From JBASRP01 sp044866075 (GTDB lineage Bacteria; Actinomycetota; AC-67), in NCBI GenBank assembly GCA_044866075.1, contig JBIOTQ010000027.1, positions 1 to 43,144 of the forward strand: a stretch of DNA of 43,144 bases, in the 5' to 3' direction. Within the stretch, counting starts at the first letter, position 1; each line of letters opens with the position of its first letter. The notes under the pieces are model-generated. The model saw nothing but the letters and a program-made list of their open reading frames with translations. It was not told where the DNA came from and did not search any database. Shown one piece after another: positions 15,805 through 23,624 of this stretch. Position numbers and translations under genes: made by a program.

Positions 15805-16848
15805 CGGCGTGGGCGACGCGGAGGGCGTGTGCGCTGCGGTCGCCGCCGGCGAGGGCTTTGGCGAGCTCTTCTTCGGCGCCGGTTTCGGATTCGAGGGCGA
15901 CGACGTCGTCGCCGGCCGCCGGACACGCCCCGAGTTCGGGTCCACCATCAAAGACGACGCGTTTACGGCCTCGAACGCGCCGGCCGGGATCGACTTGAGC
16001 TCGTCGAGCATCGCGGCCGACCACCCGTTCTCGGCCGTTCCTTGGAAGAACCAGTCGGAGCCGTTGTCGGCCACAATCAGCCCGTAGCGCTTCATCGCCG
16101 TCAGGATCACGCGCGTGTCCGAACGGAACTCCGACGTGCTGAAGCCGCGCTTCAACCGGAAGCGGGCGCCCATCGGCGGCAGGTTCGCGTTGCGCGCAGC
16201 GCCGGCCTGGTGGCGCGCGGGCCAAATATACGACCTGTCGGTGCGGGAGGCCGTCACGCGGATCGCGTGATCGACGACACCCGCCTTCACCTCATCGAGC
16301 CGGACTACGCCCGCGAAAATCGGAAGTCCGGCAGCGTCGGCCGAGGTCCAGCCGGCCGGTCGCAGTTTGTTGGAACGTAGGTTCCAGATCGCTCCCGAGC
16401 CCGCCGTCGATCCGCCCGGCGCGTACTCGGCCGCGTACAGCTCGTAGAGCGTGCACGTGTTGTCGACCATGATCGCGTGGCGGTCGGAACCGCCTTCGAT
16501 CGGTGTGTCGTTGCCGAACGGGTACGGTCCGGCGTCGCTCTCGTCCGCGTAGTCGAACTCCACCGAAACCTTCTCGTGACTCGACGGCACGACGATGTAG
16601 GGGATGCCGTACGGCATGGCCTCGCCCGACGGACCGAAATCCGGGTGAAGATGACGCGACGACGCGCTCATCGAGGCGAGCCAGTCGCGGCTCCGGGCGT
16701 GGACCGGCAACCGGGAGATATCGGAGTGCCAGACGTTATCGGACGGAAAGACGCGACACCCCGAGGCGCCCGGGGGCGGGATCGCTCCCGCCGGCGCCGC
16801 TGCGAGGGTAGCGAGAAGCGCGGCGAGGGTGGCTCCGATCCGTCGCAT
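15637..16848 (-). CDS. secreted, C-terminally anchored protein of unknown function
   Basis: A 403-aa exported protein. Residues 1-22 are a Sec signal peptide (MRRIGATLAALLATLAAAPAGA). A conserved globular domain spans about 30-300, with the strings VFPSDNVWHSDISRLPVHAR, YGIPYIVVPSSHEKVSVEFD, DRHAIMVDNTCTLYELY, GWTSADAAGLPIFAGVVR and YGLIVADNGSDWFFQG. I recall this domain from many actinobacterial and other secreted proteins without an assigned function. Residues about 305-365 are a Pro/Ser/Thr/Lys linker typical of wall-spanning stalks, followed by a membrane helix (GLGWAVLAGIWLAGAAFLTA) and RRRRR. It looks like a surface protein held by a C-terminal membrane anchor; there is no LPXTG. It converges on, and overlaps, the channel-like gene. 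Confidence 0.82.
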   Translation of the reverse strand: MRRIGATLAALLATLAAAPAGAIPPPGASGCRVFPSDNVWHSDISRLPVHARSRDWLASMSASSRHLHPDFGPSGEAMPYGIPYIVVPSSHEKVSVEFDYADESDAGPYPFGNDTPIEGGSDRHAIMVDNTCTLYELYAAEYAPGGSTAGSGAIWNLRSNKLRPAGWTSADAAGLPIFAGVVRLDEVKAGVVDHAIRVTASRTDRSYIWPARHQAGAARNANLPPMGARFRLKRGFSTSEFRSDTRVILTAMKRYGLIVADNGSDWFFQGTAENGWSAAMLDELKSIPAGAFEAVNASSLMVDPNSGRVRRPATTSSPSNPKPAPKKSSPKPSPAATAAHTPSASPTPSPTPTPSPSSSPAAPRRIEASADRGANGLGWAVLAGIWLAGAAFLTAALRRRRRA

Positions 16849-16895
16849 GCTTCCTATATCGTCGGCGGGCGGACGGCGGCATAGAGACTGGGGAC

Positions 16896-18668
16896 CTACT
16901 CGATCACGACCAGAGCTGCGCCGGTTTCGACGTTCTGTCCCGGTTCGACCGAGAGCTTGCTCACCGTCCCATCCCGCGGCGAGGAGATGTGGTTCTCCAT
17001 CTTCATGGCCTCCAGCACGATCAGCAGTTGGCCGGCCTTCACGCTCTCGCCCGGCGCGACGGCCGTCTTCACGACCGTGCCCTGCATCGGCGCTCGCACC
17101 GTCTCCTTGACGTGCTCGCCGGCGCTCCCCGCCCGAGCCTCCGAGACGGGGGCGGCCGGGCGCGCGACCGCCGCGGCGGCGTCCTGCGGGGGGCCTCCGG
17201 CCAGACCATGGACGAAGACCTCGAAGCGCTTCCCGTCGATCTCGAGCGTCACCGCCCGCTCGTCGGAGATGTACACCTCCGCCGACGCCGCCGCGGCGCG
17301 CGGCGCGGGTTGGGTCAACGCCGACAGATCCAGCTCCGTCTCGACGAACGAGGTCGATACGTCGCCGGCGGCGAATCGCGCGTCCTCCATGATCATCCGA
17401 TGGAACGGGATCGTCGTCTTGACTCCCTCGATCACGAACTCGTCGAGCGCGCGCGCCATGCGCATGCGCGCGTCGTCGCGGTTCTCCGCCCACACGACGA
17501 GCTTCGCGATCAGCGAGTCGTACGAACGCGGGATCTCCGTGCCCGGCCCGAACCCGGAGTCGACGCGCACACCGGGCCCCGACGGCTCACGGTACGCGCC
17601 GATGCGGCCGGGGGACGGAAAGAACTTTTTCGCCGGGTCCTCCGCGTTGATGCGGCATTCGATCGCGTGGCCGCGCGGCGCGATGTCCTCTTGCGAGAAC
17701 GGCAGCTTGTCCCCGGCGGCGATCCTGATCTGCCAGGCCGCCAGATCGATGTCCGCGCAGAGCTCGGTCACCGGATGCTCGACCTGGAGACGCGTGTTCA
17801 TCTCCATGAAATAGAAGTGCTCGAGGTCGGCTTCGAGGAGAGTCTCGATCGTTCCCGCGTTCACGTATCCCACTTCACGAGCGATCGCCACCGACGCGTC
17901 GCCCAGCCGGCGTCGCACGGCCTCGGACACGACAGGCGACGGCGATTCCTCGACGAGCTTCTGGTGGCGTCTCTGCAACGTGCAATCGCGCTCGCCGAGG
18001 AACAGCACGGTTCCGTACTGGTCGGCGAGGATCTGTGCCTCGATGTGCCGCGCGCCTTCGAGGTAGCGCTCGAGGTAGACCTCGTCGCGTCCGAACGCCA
18101 TCGCGGACTCGCGTTGCGCGGACGCGAGCGCGTCGCCGAGCTCTTTCTTCGTGCGAACGACCTTGAAGCCGCGCCCGCCGCCCCCGAACGACGCCTTGAT
18201 CGCGATCGGGAAACCGTGCTCGGCCGCGAAGGCTTCGACCTCCTCGGGACCCTTCACCGGCTCGAGCGTCCCGGGCACGACCGGCGCTCCCGCGTCCACC
18301 GCGGTCTGTCGCGCGGCGACCTTGTCACCCATGCGATCGATCGCATCGGGCGGGGGTCCGATGAAGACGATGCCGGCCGCCGCGCACGCGCGCGCGAAGT
18401 CGGCGTTCTCGGCCAGGAAACCGTAGCCGGGGTGGATCGCCTCGGCGCCCGCGCGCGTCGCGGTTTCGATGATCCGTTCGATGTTCAGGTACGAGGCGGC
18501 CGGCGCCGCCTCACCGATCAGGTACGCATCGTCGGCGTGACCCACGTGGAGAGAATCCCGATCGGCTTCCGAGTAGACGGCGACCGACGGCACGCGCAGC
18601 TCGCGGAGCGCGCGCAGAACGCGCACCGCGATCTCACCTCGGTTCGCGACGAGAACCTTCGAGAACAT
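16896..18668 (-). CDS. acetyl-/propionyl-CoA carboxylase alpha chain (biotin carboxylase + biotin carboxyl carrier)
   Basis: A 590-aa fusion. The biotin carboxylase domain covers about residues 1-450, with NRGEIAVRVLRALREL, ATP-grasp GGGGRGFKVV, ERDCTLQRRHQK, EMNTRLQVEHPVTEL and HAIECRINAED. A short spacer follows, then the biotinyl domain at about 515-590 with the attachment lysine K556 in EAMKMEN. It makes carboxybiotin for a carboxyltransferase beta chain that is not in the window, so acetyl- versus propionyl- versus other acyl-CoA specificity cannot be read here. Linkage with methylmalonyl-CoA mutase nearby fits propionyl-CoA. The biotin ligase gene lies divergently 105 bp away, a sensible functional pairing. 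Confidence 0.95.
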   Translation of the reverse strand: MFSKVLVANRGEIAVRVLRALRELRVPSVAVYSEADRDSLHVGHADDAYLIGEAAPAASYLNIERIIETATRAGAEAIHPGYGFLAENADFARACAAAGIVFIGPPPDAIDRMGDKVAARQTAVDAGAPVVPGTLEPVKGPEEVEAFAAEHGFPIAIKASFGGGGRGFKVVRTKKELGDALASAQRESAMAFGRDEVYLERYLEGARHIEAQILADQYGTVLFLGERDCTLQRRHQKLVEESPSPVVSEAVRRRLGDASVAIAREVGYVNAGTIETLLEADLEHFYFMEMNTRLQVEHPVTELCADIDLAAWQIRIAAGDKLPFSQEDIAPRGHAIECRINAEDPAKKFFPSPGRIGAYREPSGPGVRVDSGFGPGTEIPRSYDSLIAKLVVWAENRDDARMRMARALDEFVIEGVKTTIPFHRMIMEDARFAAGDVSTSFVETELDLSALTQPAPRAAAASAEVYISDERAVTLEIDGKRFEVFVHGLAGGPPQDAAAAVARPAAPVSEARAGSAGEHVKETVRAPMQGTVVKTAVAPGESVKAGQLLIVLEAMKMENHISSPRDGTVSKLSVEPGQNVETGAALVVIE

Positions 18669-18717
18669 CCCGGGTCTGCGGCGTGATCAGCGTCCGATCG
18701 AGCTCGCCGCCCGGCGG

Positions 18718-18723
18718 AGGGTA
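18718..18723 (-). promoter_or_regulatory. candidate -10 box (TACCCT) for carboxylase alpha chain
   Basis: The minus-strand TACCCT would place the start of transcription about 43 nt before the ATG at 18668, inside the 105-bp divergent region shared with birA. Confidence 0.3.
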
Positions 18724-18760
18724 GCACGGCGGCCGAAACGGGACGGTCCGCTCGTCCTGA

Positions 18761-18766
18761 TAGCCT
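18761..18766 (+). promoter_or_regulatory. candidate extended -10 box (TGA-TAGCCT) for birA
   Basis: TAGCCT preceded by TGA ends 7 nt before the ATG at 18774, the leaderless spacing. No BirA-type operator was recognised around it. Confidence 0.5.
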
Positions 18767-18773
18767 CCGCGCG

Positions 18774-19544
18774 ATGGATCCCGAGCCGTTCAACGCGTCC
18801 GATTTCGAGTCGATGGCGCTCTCCGCGCCCTGGGTCACGCGCGTGGTTTGCCACGCCGAGGTCGCCTCGACCAACGCGGAAGCCCTGCGCCTCGCGGCGA
18901 CGGGAGAGCCCGAGGGTCTCGTCGTCGTCGCCGACACGCAGAGCGCCGGACGCGGCCGGCTCGGCCGGAGCTGGTGGTCGCAGCCGGGGACCGCTCTCCT
19001 GGCCTCGTGGCTCGTGCGCCCGTCCCTGGCGCCCGATCGCTGGCCCCTCCTAGCTCTTGCGGCGGGCGTGGCGGCCGCGCGCGCGGCGGCTGCGGCGGCG
19101 GGCATCGAGGTGCGGCTGAAGTGGCCGAACGACCTCATGGCCGGGGGTCACAAGACGGGAGGCATCCTCACCGAGTCGGACGGACGCGGCGCGATCGTCG
19201 TCGGGCTCGGCATCAACGTTCGCCAGGACGCCTTTCCCGACGACATCCGCGACACCGCCACGAGCCTCGTCGCGGCGGGCGGGCGCGCGCCGGCTCGCGC
19301 GTGGGTGCTCGCGGCCACCCTCTCCGCCTTCGGAGCCCGGAAGGACGAACCGGAGAACGTCCTCGATGAATACCGGACCCTCTGCGAGACGATCGGCCGC
19401 AGGGTGCGCGTGGACCGAACAAACGCGGACACGATCGAAGGGACGGCGACGGGCGTCGCTGCAACGGGAGCTTTGACCGTCCGGACCGAGGGCGGCGAAA
19501 TCGAAGTACCCGCGGGGGATGTCGTTCACGTGCGGCCGAGCTGA
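18774..19544 (+). CDS. birA: biotin--[acetyl-CoA carboxylase] ligase
   Basis: A 256-aa biotin protein ligase that activates biotin with ATP and transfers it to the carrier lysine of biotin enzymes, most obviously the divergently encoded carboxylase chain. Catalytic strings are STNAEALR, then SAGRGRLGRSWWSQPGTALL (the GRGRxGR biotinyl-AMP loop), LKWPNDLMAGGHKTGGIL with the catalytic Lys, and VVGLGINV. The C-terminal SH3-like domain covers about 205-256. There is no N-terminal helix-turn-helix, so it is a monofunctional ligase rather than a repressor. The ATG at 18774 is supported by the -10 box 7 nt upstream. Confidence 0.95.
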   Translation: MDPEPFNASDFESMALSAPWVTRVVCHAEVASTNAEALRLAATGEPEGLVVVADTQSAGRGRLGRSWWSQPGTALLASWLVRPSLAPDRWPLLALAAGVAAARAAAAAAGIEVRLKWPNDLMAGGHKTGGILTESDGRGAIVVGLGINVRQDAFPDDIRDTATSLVAAGGRAPARAWVLAATLSAFGARKDEPENVLDEYRTLCETIGRRVRVDRTNADTIEGTATGVAATGALTVRTEGGEIEVPAGDVVHVRPS

Positions 19545-19559
19545 CGACGCGACGGTCGG

Positions 19560-20795
19560 CTATGAGAGAGCCGTCAGCGTCAGCTGCATCGACATGTTCA
19601 TGACGCCGGTGAGGTTGCCGATCTGCGGCACGTTCTCGAATCCGAACGTTCCCGTCATCTTCATGTCGCCGATCGCAGACTTCAGGAATCCGCTCTTCGT
19701 CGCCATCGCTTGCGTGAGGTTCATGGAGAGGTTCCCGTCGAAGGTCATGACCCCATTGCTCGGGAAGCGGGCGGGGACCCGTTCGCCCGCGGCCTTGGCG
19801 ATCTTGGCGAGCTCGATGCGGAAGTTGAGCGGCGACGCGATCACGGACTTGATCACCGCCGCCTCCTGATCGCCGGTGCCGGTGCGCTCCAAGAGTGTCG
19901 CGGTTCCGTCGACGTGGAACGGCTTGCCGTAGGGATTCGGGACATCGCCGCCGATCGGCCATTTGTCGCCGGGGTCGACCTTGCGGCGCGGGAGGATCGG
20001 TGAGAAAGACTCGGGGCCGAAGACCCCGGCCGCGGGGTTGATGTCCCCGAGGAACTCCGCCCCAGATGTGGAGAGGACGCGGCCGTCGCGGGTCATCTCG
20101 ATAACGATCACGTCGGACGGCAGCGGGACGGTCCGGTTCCGGCCGCCCTCGGACATCCGGAGCTTCTCGATCGCGAACTCGATCGTTGCGACGCCCGACT
20201 TGTTGACCCTCGTGACCCTCTGCCGCATCACCATCTCGACGGTGCCGTTGAAGCGTCCACCGCCGAGCAAGTTGCCGCCGCTGACGTCGATCGTCATCGA
20301 CATCTGATAGCGATGCGTTGCTCCCGCCGTGAAGACGTACTTGAGGTTCGCCGCGCCCGCCGTCCGTCCGATGAAGAAGACCCCGAAGAGCGCGACCGCG
20401 AGGAGCGCGGCGATAACGCCGAAGGCGGTCTTGCCCTTCCGTTTGTTCTCGACCGGCAAGGCCGGCGGTCCCTCCCCGGGAACGGAGGGCGGCGCCGTCG
20501 TCGGCGAAGGCGTGCTCCACGACGGAGCGAACCCGCCCGCCGCTGCCGCGGGAGCGGGCGCTGCCGTCTGCTGTGGAGGCGGGTTCGACGGTCCGAGGCC
20601 CTCCGGGGTGTACGGGTCGTCGGTGGGCGCCGGCTCTGCCGGGGCCGGCCGCGCGAGCGGAGGCGGGGGAGGCGCCGGAGCCGGGGCCTGCGGAGCCGGG
20701 GCCCTGCGCTGCTCCTCCAGCTCGGGGCGTGCGAGGTGCCCCATCGGGCAATAGCCGTCTTTGCCCACCATGCGACGGCACCGAGGACACAACAT
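19560..20795 (-). CDS. zinc-ribbon, single-pass membrane protein with extracytoplasmic domain (DUF6263-like?)
   Basis: A 411-aa protein. Residues 1-20 carry a CPRC-x(11)-C pattern (LCPRCRRMVGKDGYCPMGH), with a following His as a possible fourth zinc ligand. About 25-125 is a Pro/Ala-rich linker. One membrane helix follows (GVIAALLAVALFGVFFIG, near 135-155), and the rest is a beta-rich extracytoplasmic domain. That domain has MEMVMRQRVTRV-like strands, PILPRRKVDPGDKWPIGG and a C-terminal repeat of short amphipathic strands, and vaguely resembles DUF6263 proteins. No function is known to me. A TACTTT box ends 9 nt before the start. Confidence 0.8.
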   Translation of the reverse strand: MLCPRCRRMVGKDGYCPMGHLARPELEEQRRAPAPQAPAPAPPPPPLARPAPAEPAPTDDPYTPEGLGPSNPPPQQTAAPAPAAAAGGFAPSWSTPSPTTAPPSVPGEGPPALPVENKRKGKTAFGVIAALLAVALFGVFFIGRTAGAANLKYVFTAGATHRYQMSMTIDVSGGNLLGGGRFNGTVEMVMRQRVTRVNKSGVATIEFAIEKLRMSEGGRNRTVPLPSDVIVIEMTRDGRVLSTSGAEFLGDINPAAGVFGPESFSPILPRRKVDPGDKWPIGGDVPNPYGKPFHVDGTATLLERTGTGDQEAAVIKSVIASPLNFRIELAKIAKAAGERVPARFPSNGVMTFDGNLSMNLTQAMATKSGFLKSAIGDMKMTGTFGFENVPQIGNLTGVMNMSMQLTLTALS

Positions 20796-20804
20796 CTCGG
20801 GCTC

Positions 20805-20810
20805 AAAGTA
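20805..20810 (-). promoter_or_regulatory. candidate -10 box (TACTTT)
   Basis: The minus-strand TACTTT ends 9 nt before the ATG at 20795, consistent with a leaderless or near-leaderless transcript for the zinc-ribbon protein. Confidence 0.4.
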
Positions 20811-20878
20811 CCGGAGCGTTCGGGCCGGTCAATGATTCGTTCGACCCAAATCTCCGGGACCGGACCCCGGCGGAACCT

Positions 20879-20905
20879 GGCCCCGCCGGACGTCCGGCCG
20901 GGGCC
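20879..20905 (-). terminator. strong GC hairpin after the GerMN lipoprotein gene
   Basis: GGCCCCG-CCGGAC pairs with GTCCGG-C-CGGGGCC around a central GACGTC, giving 13 base pairs with one bulged C. It begins 17 nt beyond the lipoprotein stop. There is no U-tract. Confidence 0.6.
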
Positions 20906-20921
20906 ACTCGCGACCACGTTC

Positions 20922-21812
20922 CTAGCCGACCCGGATCGTGCGCGTCTCCATGAAGACCACCGAGCCATCCTCGGCGCTGTCCTCGATCACCTGCAGGGTC
21001 CAGGTCTCAGGGGTTGCCGGCGGGGTGAAAGTGATGGTTGCCGAGAACGTCCCGCGGTCCGGCGCGCCGATCGACGCGGTCGTCGAGGTCTGCTTGACCA
21101 CCTTGTTCGACGCGTCCCGCAGGACGATCCCGACGTTCGCTTCGAAGGTCGACGCCTCGCCGGTCAGCCGGAGGGAGCCGTTCGAGCGCGCCCTATCGAG
21201 CGGCGTCCATAGCGTGATCGGAGCGAGCACGTCGATCTGCGGGTCGCGGTCCCACGGCTGCCCGGCGAGTCCTTGGTGGCCCCAGAAGTCCTCGATCGCG
21301 CGGCCGTTCGACGCGGTCCCGCTCGTCTTGCCCTCGACGGTGAACCGAACACTGGTGATCGTCGCGAACTCGGTGAGCGTGTAGACGATGGACTGGATCC
21401 CGAGCTTCTCCGTTTCGGCGCCGGCGCTCGCCGTCAAGACCTCGGCGCTCCAGTCGACCGTGGCGACCTTGTTGCTGATCGCGACCGCGTTGATCGTCGC
21501 TGCGGAGGGGAAAGGCGTCGTGTGGTCGGGGTCCTGGGCGGTCCCGTGCACGAGCTCCTCGAGTGCGGCCTTCGCGATCGCCTGCGTGCGCGTGACCTTG
21601 CGGCGCTCGGGCGTCAGGTAGAGGCGATCGGTTCCGGAGACGAGGTAGTAGATCGTCACCGGGGTGGTGCCCGTAGATGCGGTCGGGCTCGACGACGCGG
21701 GCGGCGACGTCGGGATCCCCGTCGAGCCGGGCGCCGGTTCATGGGCAGTGGTCCCCTTCGCACATGCGGCCGTGGCCAGGGCCAGGGCGACCAGCAGGAG
21801 CCTCTTGCTCAT
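20922..21812 (-). CDS. lipoprotein with GerMN and Gmad2 domains
   Basis: A 296-aa exported lipoprotein: signal peptide ending in the lipobox LATAAC with the lipidated Cys at about residue 18, then a Thr/Ser/Pro linker. A GerMN domain spans about 50-165 (TPVTIYYLVSGTDRLYLTPE, AALEELVHGTAQDPDHTTPF, ATVDWSAEVLTAS). A Gmad2 immunoglobulin-like domain follows at about 190-296 (PLDRARSNGSLRLTGEASTF, GTFSATITFTPPATP). In spore formers these domains occur in germination and sporulation proteins; in non-sporulating actinobacteria they sit in envelope lipoproteins such as LpqB, so no sporulation is implied. The ATG at 21812 has GGAGGAAG just upstream; the long frame beyond it is shadow. Confidence 0.9.
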   Translation of the reverse strand: MSKRLLLVALALATAACAKGTTAHEPAPGSTGIPTSPPASSSPTASTGTTPVTIYYLVSGTDRLYLTPERRKVTRTQAIAKAALEELVHGTAQDPDHTTPFPSAATINAVAISNKVATVDWSAEVLTASAGAETEKLGIQSIVYTLTEFATITSVRFTVEGKTSGTASNGRAIEDFWGHQGLAGQPWDRDPQIDVLAPITLWTPLDRARSNGSLRLTGEASTFEANVGIVLRDASNKVVKQTSTTASIGAPDRGTFSATITFTPPATPETWTLQVIEDSAEDGSVVFMETRTIRVG

Positions 21813-22010
21813 CTCTTCCTCCGCGGGATCGGAGCGGACGTCCAGAACGACACCGCCGAACCCGCTCCGGTTGCGCGTCGCGCCGAAGTCTGCCCGAACT
21901 GCCTTTTCGGGTAGCGCGTGGTCCCGATTATCGGCCCCGCCCCTTAGGCGCTTTGTGGTTGGGCTTATCTGCCCCCCGCCCACCCTAAGTTGGCCCGATC
22001 GGGAAGCGCG

Positions 22011-22040
22011 TTGCCGCTGGTCGGAGGCCGCTGGTAGATT
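22011..22040 (+). promoter_or_regulatory. sigma70-type promoter for the thiolase/DUF35 operon
   Basis: TTGCCG (22011-22016) and TAGATT (22035-22040) are separated by 18 bp. Transcription would start near 22047, giving a leader of about 39 nt with the GGAAGAGAGG ribosome site before the GTG at 22086. The rest of the 273-bp divergent region 21813-22085 shows no further gene or clear operator. Confidence 0.6.
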
Positions 22041-22085
22041 CCGCCCGCGTCGAAAGGCGCTCATCCTCCACGGAAGAGAGGTTCT

Positions 22086-23243
22086 GTGCCCGCATCCGAT
22101 CGTGTCGCCGTCGTGGGCGTCGGTTCCGCCGGCTTCGCGCCGATCACCTCGGGGATCTCGTACAAGGAGCTCACGTTCGAGGCAGCGCAGCGCGCCTACG
22201 CCGACGCCGGTGTGAACCCGCGCAAAGACGTCGATAACTTCGTGACCGTGGCGGAGGACTTCCTCGAGGGGACCTCGATCTTCGACGAGTACACCCCCGA
22301 TCAGGTCGGGGCGGCGATGCGCCCGATGCACACGATCACCGGCGACGGCCTTCACGGCCTCGCCACCGGCGTGATGCTGATCCGCTCGGGGATCGCCGAG
22401 GTCGTCGCCGTCGAAGGTCACTCGAAGGTCTCCGACGTCGTCACCCTCGACCGGATCATCGACTTCGCGCAGGACCCCGTCGTCAACCGCCCGCTCGCCG
22501 TGCATCCGTCCTACGTCGCCGGTCTCGAGATGCGGCGCTGGATGGAGGACTCGTCGGCGACGGAAGAGCACGTCGCGCGTGTGGTCGTGAAGAACCGTGG
22601 CAACGCTCTCGACGATCCCGTGGCGGCGTACCCCGCGACGACGACGATCGAACAGGTGCTGGCGTCGTCGCTCGTCGCGTCGCCGCTCCGCAGCGCGGAG
22701 ATCGCCGGGCGGGCCGACGGCGCACTCGTCATCGTGCTCGCGTCGGAGCGCGCCGCAAACCGCCTGGCCGGCACGCCGGTCTGGGTGACCGGCGTGGGCT
22801 GGTCGCAGGACGCGCCGTCGCTCGAGAGCCGGTCGTGGACGGACGCGCGCTACATGGCGCTCGCCGCGGAGCGCGCGTACGCGATGGCCGGGATCAAGCA
22901 GCCGCGCCGCACGATCTCGCTGGCCGAGGTCAACGACGGCTACGCCTACAAGGAGCTCCAGCACCTCGAGGCGCTCGGCCTCGCCGCGCCCGGCGAAGCA
23001 GGTCCGATGACGGACGGGGGCGCGACCCAGCGCGACGGCGACGTTCCGGTCAACGTGTCGGGCGGTTTGCTCGGACGCGGCAACCTGTTCGAGGCGAACG
23101 GCCTTGCGCAGGCGATGGAGTGCGTCGTGCAACTCCGCGGCCAAGCCGGCAAGCGTCAGGTGAAGAACGCGAAGACCGCGATCGCCGCGTCCTGGCGCGG
23201 CGTTCCCTCGTCGACGGGAGCGGTGGCGATCTTCGCCGCCTGA
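22086..23243 (+). CDS. thiolase-fold (SCP-x/lipid-transfer type) protein A, catalytic Cys absent
   Basis: A 385-aa protein with thiolase-superfamily architecture: the N-terminal AVVGVGSAGF strand, the GDGLHGLATGVMLIRSG helix and the C-terminal VSGGLLGRGNLFEANGLAQ loop. At the nucleophile position the usual C-A-T/S-G reads T85-G-D-G, and the only cysteine in the chain lies near the C-terminus. The GHP histidine of thiolases is Asn here (GRGN). Claisen-type thiolysis by the normal route is therefore unlikely. Relatives that work with DUF35 partners include the Ltp2 retro-aldolase of steroid side-chain breakdown and archaeal thiolase/HMG-CoA synthase complexes. It heads a coupled operon containing a second such protein and two DUF35 genes. 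The exact reaction is unknown. Confidence 0.85.
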   Translation: MPASDRVAVVGVGSAGFAPITSGISYKELTFEAAQRAYADAGVNPRKDVDNFVTVAEDFLEGTSIFDEYTPDQVGAAMRPMHTITGDGLHGLATGVMLIRSGIAEVVAVEGHSKVSDVVTLDRIIDFAQDPVVNRPLAVHPSYVAGLEMRRWMEDSSATEEHVARVVVKNRGNALDDPVAAYPATTTIEQVLASSLVASPLRSAEIAGRADGALVIVLASERAANRLAGTPVWVTGVGWSQDAPSLESRSWTDARYMALAAERAYAMAGIKQPRRTISLAEVNDGYAYKELQHLEALGLAAPGEAGPMTDGGATQRDGDVPVNVSGGLLGRGNLFEANGLAQAMECVVQLRGQAGKRQVKNAKTAIAASWRGVPSSTGAVAIFAA

Positions 23244-23249
23244 GGCCCG

Positions 23250-23624
23250 ATGCTGAAAAGAGTCGACAACGCGCACTACTGGACGAAGGACATGGATGCC
23301 GGCGTCGGGTTCTACCGGGACGTCCTCGGCCTGCCCTTGCGCGCGCGGATGGGCGAGGATTGGGCCGAGTTCGACGTCGGCGGAACGACCGTCGCGCTGC
23401 ACGGAACCCGCGAAGGCCACGCGCCGCCGCAGGAGGGCGCCACGGTCGTCTTCGAGGTCGGGGATCTCGATAGCGTCATGACGGCGCTGCGCGGACGCGA
23501 CGTGACCTTCGAGGGGGAAGTCAACGAGGTTCCGGGATACGGACGGTTCGTATCGTTCCGCGATCCGGATGGGAACATGCTCCAGATCTTCGAGCGGGCA
23601 TCGACGGAAGGGACGCATCACTGA
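23250..23624 (+). CDS. VOC (glyoxalase/bleomycin resistance) family protein
   Basis: A 124-aa single VOC protein with two beta-alpha-beta-beta-beta halves. The first half has KDMDAGVGFYRDVLGL and VALHGTREGH. The second has GATVVFEVGDLDSVMTALRG, the typical FRDPDGNMLQIFE ending with the C-terminal metal Glu, and H9 and H52-like candidates for other ligands. It lies 6 nt after thiolase-like A and overlaps thiolase-like B by one base (TGATG), so it belongs to the acyl-CoA operon. Methylmalonyl-CoA epimerase is also a VOC enzyme, but this sequence does not show that family's pattern clearly, so only the fold is called. Confidence 0.88.
   Translation: MLKRVDNAHYWTKDMDAGVGFYRDVLGLPLRARMGEDWAEFDVGGTTVALHGTREGHAPPQEGATVVFEVGDLDSVMTALRGRDVTFEGEVNEVPGYGRFVSFRDPDGNMLQIFERASTEGTHH

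Noticed and set aside
20922..21812. Sporulation/germination system suggested by GerMN and Gmad2 domains
   Set aside because: These domains are common in envelope lipoproteins of non-sporulating actinobacteria and no other spore gene is present.
21900..21990. Possible shared regulatory sequence with 5741-5790 (TTTCGGG and GGGCT-rich stretches in both)
   Set aside because: The resemblance is short, gapped and in G/C-biased sequence; no consistent motif could be written.
23250..23624. Methylmalonyl-CoA epimerase
   Set aside because: It is a VOC protein beside acyl-CoA genes, but the epimerase sequence pattern was not convincing.
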